Positions 1-11,700 of a DNA stretch of 64,000 nt are shown piece by piece. The position numbers were made by a program, and so were the translations under genes. A model generated the notes under the pieces. That model made no database searches and had not been told where the DNA came from. It was given only the letters and a program-made list of their open reading frames with translations. This DNA is from Meghimatium bilineatum (Eukaryota; Mollusca; Gastropoda; Stylommatophora; Philomycidae). The DNA lies in NCBI GenBank assembly GCA_034231615.1, contig CM067322.1, positions 53,594,118-53,658,117 of the forward strand. Reading direction: 5' to 3'. Each line of letters opens with the position of its first letter. Positions within the stretch are counted from its first letter, which is position 1.

Positions 1-532
1 CATCCACTGCATCGAACATTGTTTCCATTCATCTCGATTCTTCTTGCCACTGGTTTCATATGGGGTCTGACAAGGTCAACACTTTGCACAACAATTCTTC
101 TTCATTTAAATCAAAATCCTCAGTGCAAGTCATTTTCACATTCATGAAAATTCAGTCGAATTGAAAAGGTTGTCCTGGGCAAGATGTGTATTTGAGCATG
201 GGAAGAACTTGCACAAAATAGAGCTACATGGTGATCTACAGTAAAAAAAACAATAACAGTGCTTGGTGTATCCACACTGTAGTCCAAGCCAAAGAGCTAC
301 CTCTTTTAGTGACCAATAAAAGGACCCCACATAGTGACCAATGATGATGATCTTATATACTTCAAAAGTTGTTTCATGTTTTCATATGTTTCTTTCATAT
401 GGAATGAATGACCAACTGGAATTGACAATAAAACATTACCATTATTTAAAAAAACAGCTTTTAGACTAGTCTTCGAAGAATCAATGAAAAGCTTCCACTC
501 TTCCAGGTTGTAATTGATATTGAGGGCTGCCA
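1..532 (-). pseudogene. C-terminal half of an uncharacterised metazoan protein family, decayed
   Basis: Two overlapping reading frames on the minus strand (about 533-306, then 330-142) give stretches such as NLEEWKLFIDSSKTSLKAV, HSFHMKETYENMKQLL and WLGLQCGYTK. I recognise these as signatures of a multi-copy, uncharacterised protein family seen in many invertebrate genomes (consensus around EWRLFIDSSK, MKETYE, LLGLQGGYTK, CFLC). No biochemical role is known to me, so none is assigned. The frame shifts near position 320, and the CFLC-type motif has degenerated to CYCFFY. The N-terminal part lies at 1258-1710, split off by a MITE. The piece runs off the left edge, so its 3' end is not visible. 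Best read as a dead copy; a host gene remnant or an unknown mobile gene are both possible. Confidence 0.7.
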
Positions 533-1257
533 TTAACCTTAGGCGTGCTGTGTTTACAATTACATAATTTCTTTCCTGCCGCGGATTTCGTTTTTGAAAA
601 TGTTATGCAATCATTGGTGGCTGATTTGAAATCGCAATAACTTTTTTGTTGTTACAGATATTTAAATAAAATTTGCACATGTAAATAAAGGACTAAATTC
701 TGCATATATTGGTGTAAGTTGTGTATGTGATACAAGACATGTGATAAAGACAGATTTAAACCTATCTAGAGCTAGGCCTATTGTATTTTTGATCGATCGA
801 AAGCTGTTGAATATTATACATTTTACATGATGAAAACCTTGTGGAACTTCGTGGTCTATTCTATTTAATCTATTTGAAGTACTTACCTCTTAAGATTTCC
901 ACTTTTAATTCAGAATTAATAATGATTTCACTGAATATACGATGAAATAAAAGTATATAAAACTCTATTCACTGTCATGTCGCTTCGCCTCTATGTGGAT
1001 GGCTAGAGATTGCTCGGATTTCAATTGCATAATTGCACGATGTCTCATAATGCCACTTTATGAACAGAAACAGAAAGTTAAATAAAATACTTAACTTGAA
1101 TAACTAAAAAAAGTTACAAATCTGGCTTTTAAAAAAATTCGGGTTTAACACAAGATTAACACACTGGGCGATGGATTTCGCTGTCCGAAATCAAGATATG
1201 GCACAATTTGGGCTAAGTGTGTCGTTCAAATTGTAAACACAGCGTGCTAAAGGTTAA
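533..1257. mobile_element. MITE-1 copy, TTAA-flanked (piggyBac-like non-autonomous)
   Basis: The element lies between TTAA at 533-536 and TTAA at 1254-1257. Its ends are inverted repeats: the left begins CCTTAGGCGTGCTGTGTTTA and the right, read in reverse, CCTTTAGCACGCTGTGTTTA. It is 717 bp with no coding capacity. The internal sequence (cytosine-poor, with a 'cacatgtaaataaag' motif) recurs in the copies at 4204 and 33644 and in the half copy at 46280. TTAA duplication and short terminal inverted repeats are the hallmark of piggyBac-superfamily insertions. It interrupts the pseudogene on either side. Confidence 0.8.
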
Positions 1258-1710
1258 ACGGTTAAAACAGAAATGTTGTGGCACACAGACAGGTCATCTT
1301 TTTTTTAAACAAAAAATAACTTAGTTAAGCGACTGCTGGTGGTTCCTAAACACAGAAATGTTAACATCTTCTGCAATAATATTCCACTGTTGTAATCTGG
1401 AGCCCAGAAGCTCCACCTTTGTTCTTAGGTAAATTTAGGTCTATCACAAGATCATTCAGTTCACTTTGGATTATTAAGTGTGGTTTTAGAGATATAGTTC
1501 ATTCGAATTCTGGGTCTTTTGAGGTTTATGGCTCAGAAATGTCCTCTTCTTCATCATTGGAAGCAGCTGAAAATGATTCTGGCATTTTGGGAACTGGTAG
1601 GGGATCATCTTGCGGTATCGGAAGTATTGCAGAGGGGATGCTTGAATATTACAGAGTCAATTTTCTTCTTTGATATTCCTTTCCTAATTGGAGGCATCAT
1701 ACTAAAATAA
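1258..1710 (-). pseudogene. N-terminal part of the same uncharacterised family, decayed
   Basis: On the minus strand this shows an acidic stretch (SFSAASNDEEEDISEP) followed, after in-frame stops, by QSELNDLVIDLNLPKNK and a frame containing VEYYCRRC. The pattern S-E-L-N-D-L-x-x-D-L-x-L-x-K-x-x-A-E-L-L-x-S-R-L typifies the N-terminal domain of the family whose C-terminal half is at 1-532. At the MITE boundary one frame reads HFCFNRL and continues into MAALNINYNLEEW at 533 once the 717-bp insertion is discounted, so the halves were one gene. Several stops and frame changes make it non-functional. Confidence 0.65.
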
Positions 1711-2258
1711 CAGATCAGTAGGCTCTCTCCAAATCATTGGAACTGCAAATGGCATAGCTTGCCTTTTGCCATCCAACCACAGTTTAAGATGTATTGAAGC
1801 ATATGTGTGGTGCCCAACTCTTATCTTAATCTCCTATTCTACAACCACAATACAAGTTGTAATATACTTTGTGATAGAAAAGTCACTTCACCACATATAT
1901 AACAGATATTATTCACACTGTTGACACATGTCCAGGGCATTTCTAACAGACACTTTTGAGAAGGAAAAATGCAATACTAATAACAAAATTTATACATAAA
2001 AGTGATGTAATAACTGGTAGGATTGCATCATATGCATCTAGTTACATTTTCATTGCTCAGAATCAATAATTAAGTCTACCACATCTGTGCGTCGTATATA
2101 GACGGTAATTAAAAATAACAGAAGTTGCATATATCTAAAAACTAGAGTAAATCAACATTTTTAAATATATTCGTTTTCAGCATCCCAAAATTAGTTAAGA
2201 TCAACTTTTTTCATTACTGGTACTATTTTGATGTTGACTAATATAATCTACTCCAAGG
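1711..2258. other. No gene or named repeat recognised
   Basis: AT-rich sequence without a convincing reading frame, splice pattern or terminal repeats on either strand. Confidence 0.5.
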
Positions 2259-2345
2259 GGTTTGATCTGGCACAGACTTTAGGGGGCTGTCAACTTTAAG
2301 CAAGTCTGAGATTTCTCTATGGTGTCGTTTGGCCTGATGGATAAA
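2259..2345 (-). mobile_element. LINE A fragment (linker before RNase H)
   Basis: This reads in the same sense as 51057-51152 (shared tracts include ggggctgtcaactt and gatggataaagct), so it is a minus-oriented piece of LINE A between RT and RNase H. A plus-oriented LINE A piece starts about 50 bp to the right, so two fragments sit head to head. Confidence 0.6.
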
Positions 2346-2394
2346 GCTACAACACCAGTGTACTAGCCAGAGACCTACCTACACACAAAGATAT

Positions 2395-3945
2395 CAATAA
2401 GGTAGTCTTTGAATTCTGTAGATGTATATTACAAAGTGCCAAGCTACAAATCAGATGGATCAGCTGGAAAGAAAAAACATAATCGCTGAACCTTAAGAAT
2501 GATACAAAGAAACTATGGAAGTTGGTAAAACAACAAAATGATGAGAGTACTGGAAGAAATCAAAAGGTCACATTGCAACAAAAGATGGAAACATCCTAAT
2601 GGAAAAACAGGAATCTGATTCCTTTTCAGACTCATTTGCTGAAGACAAAAACATCAAATTAGCCCAGAGAAACACCAGAAGACTCGTGAGAAAAAATGGA
2701 ACCATATCTGAAGTCGTGGTTCAATCACACTCAGAGAACTGGAACATGCAGTATCTAAACTGGAAATTGATCTGCAGCTAAAACAATGGTGAACTACAGG
2801 CAAAATTCTACATACTCGAGGGAAGCAATCATGATACCATTCTGAAAATCAGGAACAGGCAGAACCTCAGTCTCCAACTACAGACCAGTCACTCTCACAA
2901 GCTGTGTATGCAAAACTATGGAGTGTATTATCAACCATAGACTGCAGTGGTACCCTGAAATCAAGAACCTTCTTGTATCACAGCAGGCAATGCTACTGTA
3001 CTGAAGATCAGGCAACATACCTCTCTCAAGAGAAAGAGGATGTATTTCAAGATAAGAAACTGGTCCTAGTAGCCTGGATAGATCCGAGGAAAGCTTTTGA
3101 CAAGATTTGGAAAGGAGATCTTCTAAAGAAATGGAGAAATTGCAGAGTTAATGGTAGGATGGATAAAAAAATAATTACATAACAGAAGAGCTGGATGACA
3201 ACTAGATGGTTACAAAAGCAAGAAAGTCCTACATCGTGGGGTACCACAGGAAGGGTTGTTATTGTCCCTATGCTATTTCTGGTCTACATCAATGATCTGG
3301 TTGCTGTGCTACCTACAAAAGTGGCAATGTATTCTGATGTCTTGGTAATATGGTGCACGGAAGAACAAGTGACAATTAATACAAAACTGGTGCAGATAGC
3401 TATGAATGCCGTAACCACATGGACAAACAGATGTGTGCCGGCATCAACATAAAGGAGTGAAGCATTACTATCTTTACTCTTTCACCAAGGCAAGCAACCC
3501 ACATATCTTAGAATTACATTTGACATATGCTTATGTGGAAGCAATACAACAAAGGTCAGGAGAAAGTTATCAATTCTTAGAAAACTAAGTGGAACAACAT
3601 GCAAAGCAAATGGGAAAATATGTAGTAAAGTTTACTAACAAAGTGTACGACCACACTGGAAATATGAGTCAGTTGCATGGTGTCCATTATCACATGCTGC
3701 ATTACATGAACTAGATAAGGTGCAAAACCAGGCACTTAGGATTATCACTGGGGCAATAAAATCACCCACAGAAGAGATGGAGAATATGGGGACCATACAA
3801 ACACTAAGTGAACGTAGAGACAGGAAAGTGCTAATACATTCAGAAAAATTCTACTGTATACCAAGGCATCCAATGAAAATACAGATTTTAAAACTTAGCA
3901 ATGGGATGACTGAAAATGAAACCAGACAGGAAGTTGAAAGATGAA
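2395..3945 (+). pseudogene. LINE A reverse transcriptase, decayed copy
   Basis: Plus-strand frames give SRQCYCTEDQATYLSQEKED, WIDPRKAFDKIWKGDLLKKW, VYINDLVAVLPTKVAMYSDV and KVQNQALRIITGAIKSP-like segments in RT order. They match LINE A at 50127-52172 (there YSTEDQATYLSQ, WIDPRKAFDTVW, VYINDLVAELPHG, YADD). The catalytic YADD is here YSDV, and stops and frameshifts recur (for example near 3183, 3453 and 3640), so the copy is dead. Upstream, 2599-2781 encodes a fragment from before the RT fingers. No RNase H follows; after about 3945 the sequence passes into a different LINE C-terminus. Confidence 0.8.
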
Positions 3946-3949
3946 GAAA

Positions 3950-4127
3950 AACAAGGACGGAAATGAACGAGCCGACCAATTAGATAAGATTGACAAAGAT
4001 TTTAAAAAGAGCAGTGAATCAACATAGAACCGGAACCATCAGCCATTATACCCTGAGAGATTTACTGAAGCAGAGATCTGAGCTCCTATGGACATGTCCA
4101 GTGTGCGAGGAGGATAATCAATAAACT
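3950..4127 (+). mobile_element. LINE B-type C-terminal fragment
   Basis: One frame reads NERADQL (end of an RNase H domain); a second, from about 4008, reads AVNQHRTGTISHYTL and then SELLWTCPVCEEDNQ before a stop at 4121-4123. The VNQHRTGT and LW-x-CPVC motifs match the C-terminus of LINE B at 54620-54915 and are not seen in LINE A. The LINE A RT upstream therefore continues into a LINE B-like tail. A chimaera or back-to-back insertion is possible. Confidence 0.65.
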
Positions 4128-4203
4128 AATACCTAATGCTCTGACCTGTCATGCATATTGTGTAGGTTTGAACTCACAATCAAGGACATAAATGTAACTG
4201 AAT

Positions 4204-4952
4204 TTAACCTTTAGCATGCTGTGTATACAATTTGGGTGAAGCATTTCACCATTATTTGGCATATATTGATCGCTGAAATCGAAATCTACCGCCCGATTCA
4301 GAAAACCTGATGCCAAACGAAAAAAGTAAAATTCCGAAAATTTTGTAAATTTTTGACATAATCCGATGGCAACATTAGGTTGAAATTTTACGGCGATTTT
4401 GTTTAAATTGGCGGGTAAGTCGATATGAAGTAATTTTATCATGGAAATTCTAGGAATTTGTGGTTTTCTGCATCGTGTTGAAGCAACAAGACAATGAATC
4501 GTGTTTATTATACTATTTGCTAATAGTATATTCAGTTAAATCAATGATTAAACAGCTGGAAATTCGCAAATTATCAATGGTATGTTCTTCATTTGTGATT
4601 ATTAAAGTATTCCACAGTCTTTCTATTGTGTTAAATATATAATATTCAACAGATTTCACAGCTTACGATCAATCAAAAATACGGTAGGTCTAGATCGAGA
4701 TAGGTCTAAATTTGACTTTATCACTTTCTCACACATCTCATATCACACACAAACAAACAAAACTTACACCAATATATGCATAATTTAATTCTTTATTTAT
4801 ATGTGCAAATATTATTTAAATATCTGTAACAACGAAAAAGTTATCTTGCAATATTTCAAAACAGCCACCGACAATTGCGTAAAATTTGCGAAAACCAGTT
4901 CCGCGGCAGAGGAGAATATTACATAATTGTAAATTAGCATGCTAAAGGTTAA
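4204..4952. mobile_element. MITE-1 copy, TTAA-flanked
   Basis: TTAA at 4204-4207 and 4949-4952 bound a 741-bp element. The left end is CCTTTAGCATGCTGTGTATA and the right end is its inverted form (tagcatgctaaagg). Internal motifs such as accaatatatgcataattt are shared with the other MITE-1 copies. The 97-aa minus frame inside is not conserved and is taken as chance. Confidence 0.8.
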
Positions 4953-5236
4953 AAATTGAATGTAAGAAATGGTCATCATCACTTGAGATGGATGAACAAC
5001 ATCATAATAACAGTAGGTTTGAGTTGGTCAAAGTGACAAAAAAATCAGGCCAAAAAGAACAGATATCACAGTCGAACTGTAAATCATGGCACAACATACT
5101 CCATTGTCTGGGCTACAACATACTAATCTCCTGGAGTATGAGAAAAAAACAGGAGAATATGTATAATATAGATTGTCTATTATTGTTGATGTTTTTTCAT
5201 ATAAATCCATTTACTATGTTTATCAGTCTGTTATAT

Positions 5237-5286
<50 letters not shown>

Positions 5287-5628
5287 TCTTCTCGTTTGCT
5301 CTCAAGTAAACATCGCACATTTTTTAATGATTTTTGCCAGTGTACGTGATGTATATTTTGTTACTGTCTAATTTGCATCATATAGGCTTAGTACATCAGA
5401 TATTGATCTGAAGAAATAATCCTTTTTGTCCGGACATTCAGATATCTCAATTTTTGGGAACAAAATAAGTAGTCAGACAAAGAATGAAAGCTGCAGTAAC
5501 ATATCAAATATGTAAACAAGAACAGGTGTTACACAATATAGTACCTGTTCTCGTTTATATAATTTATTCCAGAAATATTGTTCATAGACATGCGTATCTC
5601 TGCCATAAGTTGAATATCTCTTCCTCAG
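4953..5628. other. Non-coding, with (TA)n microsatellite at about 5239-5284
   Basis: Upstream of the first recognised TAF1A exon. It contains a (TA) run of about 22 units and AT-rich sequence ending in the polypyrimidine tract tatctcttcctcag that forms the acceptor at 5628. Confidence 0.6.
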
Positions 5629-5765
5629 AGACCATCTCACATCTGTTTACACAAGGTGTGTCTGCCCGATTAGCCAAGAGTCTTGCTGATGAGGCTGTAG
5701 AATATCTTCTTATGGTCAAAGATTTACCTGGCGTATGGGATATGTTTATCACTCGACTTGTAGAG
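5629..5765 (+). CDS. TAF1A: TAF1A exon a (PGVWD exon)
   Basis: The acceptor is tatctcttcctcag ending at 5628; an earlier possible acceptor lies at about 5573 (attccag). The 137 nt encode 45 codons after two bases completing a split codon, ending VKDLPGVWDMFITRLVE before donor GT at 5766. The segment PGVWD-x-F is diagnostic of TAF1A. The preceding open frame from 5484 is intronic read-through. Confidence 0.85.
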
Positions 5766-8700
5766 GTATTTATTGAAGCATTACTTTATGTTTAACCCCC
5801 CCCCCCCCCCCCCCCCCCAATATTCCTTCCTTCTATCCCTGTTTGTCTGATTTCCTCCCTCTAACATTCAGGTTATTATATGTTTCTTATGAAGTGAATG
5901 GCTAGAATGATGGTCTCAGAACCTAATGTTCAAACAATAATTAAGACTGGATTTTATCTTTCAGATACAGTAATCTTTTCTATACACCTCATTGTTTCTG
6001 AAATGACAAAGCAGCCTCTATTTCCACTGCCTATTAAAAGCTTCCTTGCACTACTTATATAATTGCCAGTGAAGATTTGACAATCAGGCGTAAGGCATAG
6101 TAATACAAATACAAAACTAAATATTGTCATATAAACCTGATACTACTAAGAAAAAACACTTCAAGGACTCTTTTAAAGTCTCTTCAAGAGCTTCAGTATT
6201 GACACCACATTTCTGAAATATGTCGCTCAAAATCACCCGTGGCACAGCAACACTTGCGGAGCTGTTTGTATCACTGAGAAACATCACATCTCAGTGACAC
6301 ATGAGAAATGAGGAAACTTGCTGCCCAAAGGACAGAACAGTATAGACACAGATGTTCAACTCTGACCATACATGCCCCAAATGTGGCAAGCGATTCTAAA
6401 CCAAAATTTGACATTTCATCCATCTCTCCACACACCAGAGAGAAGCAATAACAAATTTGAAATTGTTGTGACCGTTGCCTGAGATGGACTGCTATCATTA
6501 CTATTAAAAAGATAATAAAAATAATTGTAAACTGTGTAAGGATTTTATGAAAGAAACTATGTGTAAGGAAACTATGAAAGAGAAGAGTAATGGTGATATG
6601 AATATTGTGGGAGGAGGTGAGAGGCAAGACTAAGAGAAATTGTGAAGGATGTGAAGTCCATGAGGTGAGCTGAAGGTAAAAAAAAGTGATGAATCAAACC
6701 AGCGACTAAGTGTCAATTCTACCATGATTTATGGAGCTGTTAAAATGAAGTGCTACCAGACAATCAATATGCTTAGAAGATATTCTGCAAATCTGTCAGC
6801 TAATCGCCTGTCTGTTTTATCAATATATCACACCATTCACATATGATACAGCTATTCTCTCTCCTTGATCTCGGTGCAAACCAGATCTTGATTTGATTGT
6901 CTCCATATCTTTTCATTTCTTATCTTGTTCTACCACTTAATATTTATACTTATTTATTGTTTTTTTTGTAAATAGTTTTTTCTATTTATTTCTTATACTT
7001 AATAAATGAATTAATATGTGCTCCTTATAAAAGAAATAATTTAATAGATAAAAATAATTGTTCATGAAAGAAAGTTTGTCTCTTTTTCAAACAGATTTAT
7101 GAACACTATGGACAGATAGAGGAATGTCGTGATATCCTAACATCATACAGAGATAGGAACCCTGGGAATCCAAATGCTCACCGTTATTTGTACCAGTTTG
7201 CAAGTAACAATGGGAAAGACAAGAATATATTGTTGCAGAGTCTTCAGGTTGGACAAAACATAATACTAACTGTTTTCTAACAATAAAATTACCATTTAAT
7301 TTTATAATGCATGCTCTGTTGTTGTTTTTACACTTAAAATATAAGAAGAATCACATGAGTCATTATGATACACCACGTCAACTAATTCATTATCTGTCAT
7401 ATGAAAAGTCTCCATCTTTTGCCTTTAAGTTATTCATGAAACTAGATCATTGAGTTGAAAGATTTCTTTACCAACACTAAAAATTGGGAATCATTGCCCG
7501 TGACATGAAAAATACTCTATACATAGGGGGCAGAGTCATTTAGGAGAACTGTGGTTAAAAAAAAAATTTAAGTCCCTTTCCTATTCAGGACATAGCCAGA
7601 AACCCAGCATTTTTTGGCTGTAGTGATTTTCTAGGCTATATTGACACAAACATTAGTTTGACATTGATTTATAAACATTTCAGATGTACAATTGCCAGTG
7701 AGATCGAACTCAGTACCATTCCGCCACAGAGCCGGACATTGGATATTGCAAATATTTTCTGCCACATTCCAAAGATAAAGATGCAGACAAAACATTATTT
7801 GGCTGTGACTTGATACACAGAAAGTTGGTTGGTTGGTTGTTGATCCAGCTGTCCAAGGGCTCATGCTCTTTGACCACCCAATGGCATAATATTGCTAGGA
7901 AGACTATTTTCTGCCCACCCCTGAGCCAGAGAACAACTATCACACCACCAGGAAGGTAGGTTTCAACCTATGCACTGCAACCAAGATAGGTTTCATTGTG
8001 CCCATTCCCCACCACCAATTGACTACTGATTATGCCAAACTTTTCTATTGCTCCAGGCATGCAACCAAATGTTCACGTTAAAAGGATTGTCCTGTCCTGA
8101 GTCACTGTGCCTCTATGATGGGCTTCAGCCATAGGAAAACACAGAGCTGTCAGTTTCCTCCTCCCAAATGCTGTGCAGTACATCTCTGCCTCTCTTCCAA
8201 CCACAGAGGATGCATACATATATAAAAATAACAAAAACACATTACAACAAAATAAAAACATGAGAAGCATAATTGTATAGATGACGTGCTATGAAGCTTC
8301 TATAAGAAGATAAGCTCAATATAATGGCATGTCATCTGCTAAGGTTTTCTGTTGGATGGGTGGTTTGTCTAATGAGCCATTGGTGAGGCCCACAGACGCA
8401 ACCGCGTGCGTCACAGAAAGTTCAGTCATGAGAAATACTAGTTACATTTTTTGCTTAACCCTTTCATCCCTATGAGATTTTCCAATTGTCAATCCCTGAT
8501 CCCTAAGGCAATGGGCACAACTCCTCCAAATTATGGATATGATGATGATAAAATTGCATTTTCTTTCGAACTATTCATCATATCACATTCAGACTGGGCT
8601 GATCAACAGAAAAATGAGGTCTTGAATAAACCTATATCAAAGATAATTTAATACATATATGTTTTAAATATTAAACTGTCAAACTTGACATAGTGTGGGG

Positions 8701-11700
8701 AAAATTATGTTTTTACCTTTGGGGTGCTGAGTAGAGGAGTCATATTGAGACGAAAATATTGAAATATATTCTCATATCTCCTTTTTCCCACACAAGGTGA
8801 TATGCCCAAAATGTTGAGTCTCTACTCCAGTACATGCCATACTCAGGGTAATAATCATAATATAAATTTTAAAAATGACGTTTTATTTCAATGGCAGTTG
8901 CAGATATTCAGCAAGTGTCTTCTTTCGTTCTTTGTTTGTTCTTAAAATTTATGTTACATTAAAATTTGTTCGATTGGCTGCAAATTGATAAACTCATCGT
9001 TGACAATAATGCATAACGTGTGGCAATCTCCTCAAGATTATGTACAGACCCAACATTTTGTACAAAATTCTCATCTTCTACTCGAAAAACTACATCACTA
9101 CGGCGAAATTTGCGATGTCACAATTAGTACCACGCATGTCCATCTCTTTGTTGGAAACATTAAGTCTATGAACATAGAATGTCACTTTCCACATTATATT
9201 TGATACGCAAATTACCTACATCGTGCATATTTCCATCGTATCTGCGGCTGGTCACATCAGTATACATACGAATAATATCTTCCATTTTCAAAACTAGGTC
9301 TAAAACTTCGCTAATTAAAAAAAATTAGTAACTAATCAGTCTTAAGTCCAATTGTTTCTGCGCAATGGTCACGATTTTTAATAGACCTGGCGCAAACTAA
9401 AAATGTAATATCGATCGCAATGAAACGAGCACAAAAAAAAGACACGGGGTCTGTAGGAGTCAGCCAATTGAAGTGCCGCACAGTGACTCTAATTGCAATC
9501 TAGTTAATGGCCATCTGCAAGATGAAATAAACCCCCATACATTCGTAGATAACTGATTAAATCCTTGTGAATTATCACAATTTTCTTACAAATTGTCCCA
9601 AAACAGACTCATTGGTACTTGAATGGCCTACCAAATACATCTTATTAAATACTCATTGGCCTAAATTACTATTGGCAATGTTTTGTTCATTGTATTCCAC
9701 ATTGTAGTGATTTTTACATGTTGGATTACAATTTAAAAAATCACTAAAGCCATAAAATGCTGAATTGATGGCTACGTCCTCAGTAGGATATGCTACCAAT
9801 TTATATGTAACGTATTTATATATCCTAGAAAATCACTACAGCCCAATAATACTGGTTTGATAGCTGCATCCTGAATACGATAGGCTACCAATTCCAAGTT
9901 AATTTCTGTACAATTTTATGCCTGATACATTGCACCAACACTTTTTCTGCCATCTGTTTTTAATCCACGTGTTATAGGTGGGATGAGTTTTGCTAGTGAT
10001 ACTTTTAAGAAATCATTATAAAATCAACTAATAACATTAGGGCTTCGAAATTTTCAGAAAATGTTCTGACAAGAAAAAGCTTTCCAAAAACAGATATCTC
10101 ATGCTTTTTTCAAAAACGTTTCATTTCTAATTATTTTATGAATGATTTTATCTAGCAATGACAGTGCCATGCTCCCATTTTCAAAGCAGGTGTCCATGAC
10201 TCGTTACTTGAATTATAACCCAATTCTGTATCTGTTTCTACTGTTTGTTTTATCATTATTACTAGCTACAACAAAACTACATAAATTATGAACTTAACCA
10301 CACAGAAAAAACAGAAGCAATGTCTATAGGTAGAAAACCCAAATACAATCAACATAAAAATAAGTGATTAACTACTGAAACAAGTGCAGGAATTTAAATA
10401 TGTAGGACGTATTTTTACAGCCGATACAATAATTCAAAAAGTCAACATTGTAAATTATGCACTTACACCAATTTTGAAACACACTTCTATCGCGATGGAA
10501 ACCAAAAGGCAAATAATAAATTCATTATTCATCCCAATACTATGTTTTCAATGTCAGTCATGAACATTAACTAAAGAAAAAGAAAAAAAAGCTTACTACA
10601 TGTGAAATAAATGTCTCAGAAAAGCAGCAAACAGAACAAGAAGATATCATGTAAGAAATGAGGAGGTTACAAGAACTGTTGGAACAATATCTTGGTCAAA
10701 TATATTGAAAAACAGAGACTGAAATGGTCACTTAGTGAGAATGAACCCTACCTGGCCATCAGCAAGAGACATGAAAATAGAAACGGCACGATATAGAGAA
10801 AGACCAAGAAGAAAGTGGATTGAAGAGTTCTGATACTGCACAGTATTACTGCATATCAAGTGACAAAACATGCAATAGTCAGAAAACCGATCATCATTCA
10901 ATCCTGTACGCCTCACACCATAAGCATAGAAAAGACAATAGACTAGCTAAAACATCTGAAATCAAGTCACTTTCTGCCAGGTATCACCATATATTGGATG
11001 AGATTTCTTCAAGATGGTGAATTCAATCAAGTTTAGTAAATGAGCCCAATTAAAGACTGTGAAATGTGTTATGTATACAGCGAAGTATAAATAAGCTAAG
11101 GAAATGTTTTCTAACTGATTTATTATAATGTGTGTTCCATTTGAGTGTGAAATGTGAGTCATTCGGAGGGAGACATTAATATCCTGAGATGTAAACTAGG
11201 TCAGTGAAATACATCCCGCTGCGACTGGCTTTGCAAGCTAGCAGAGCATAAAAACTGCATTTATCCTACAATGGGAGCTAGAAAATTAAGACGACAAGAA
11301 TAGCTACATTAAATGTATGTGGTCTCAGCGACAAAACACCAGATCTTATCGAATTTATGACAAAGAAATGTATATACATTTTAGGCATTGCAGATACTAG
11401 AAAGAAAGGGGTTAACATTACAAAATTATGTACTAATATGGAGCTGGGTTGCAAATTCTGTATGCAGATTGTTCATGAGCTTCTTTCTGGGCGCCAAAGT
11501 TCTTCACTTTTGACACTTTTTTCAGGGAAGAAAAATCACTAATCGACCATATAGGATTGTGGCAGGTGAATACTATATGGTTATCAATCCAAAACGGACG
11601 GCCAGTTGCAAGGCTTCCAGATCCGACTGCATGGTCTGTTCCAGTGGGGGAAAAGAGTAGCCACCAGGCCCAGCATGTCAAGTTGCTATGTGCCCTGTCC

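Noticed and set aside
5484-5628. Frame upstream of TAF1A exon a starting with ATG
   Set aside because: No TAF1A similarity; the strong acceptor at 5628 and TAF1A alignment mark this part as intron.
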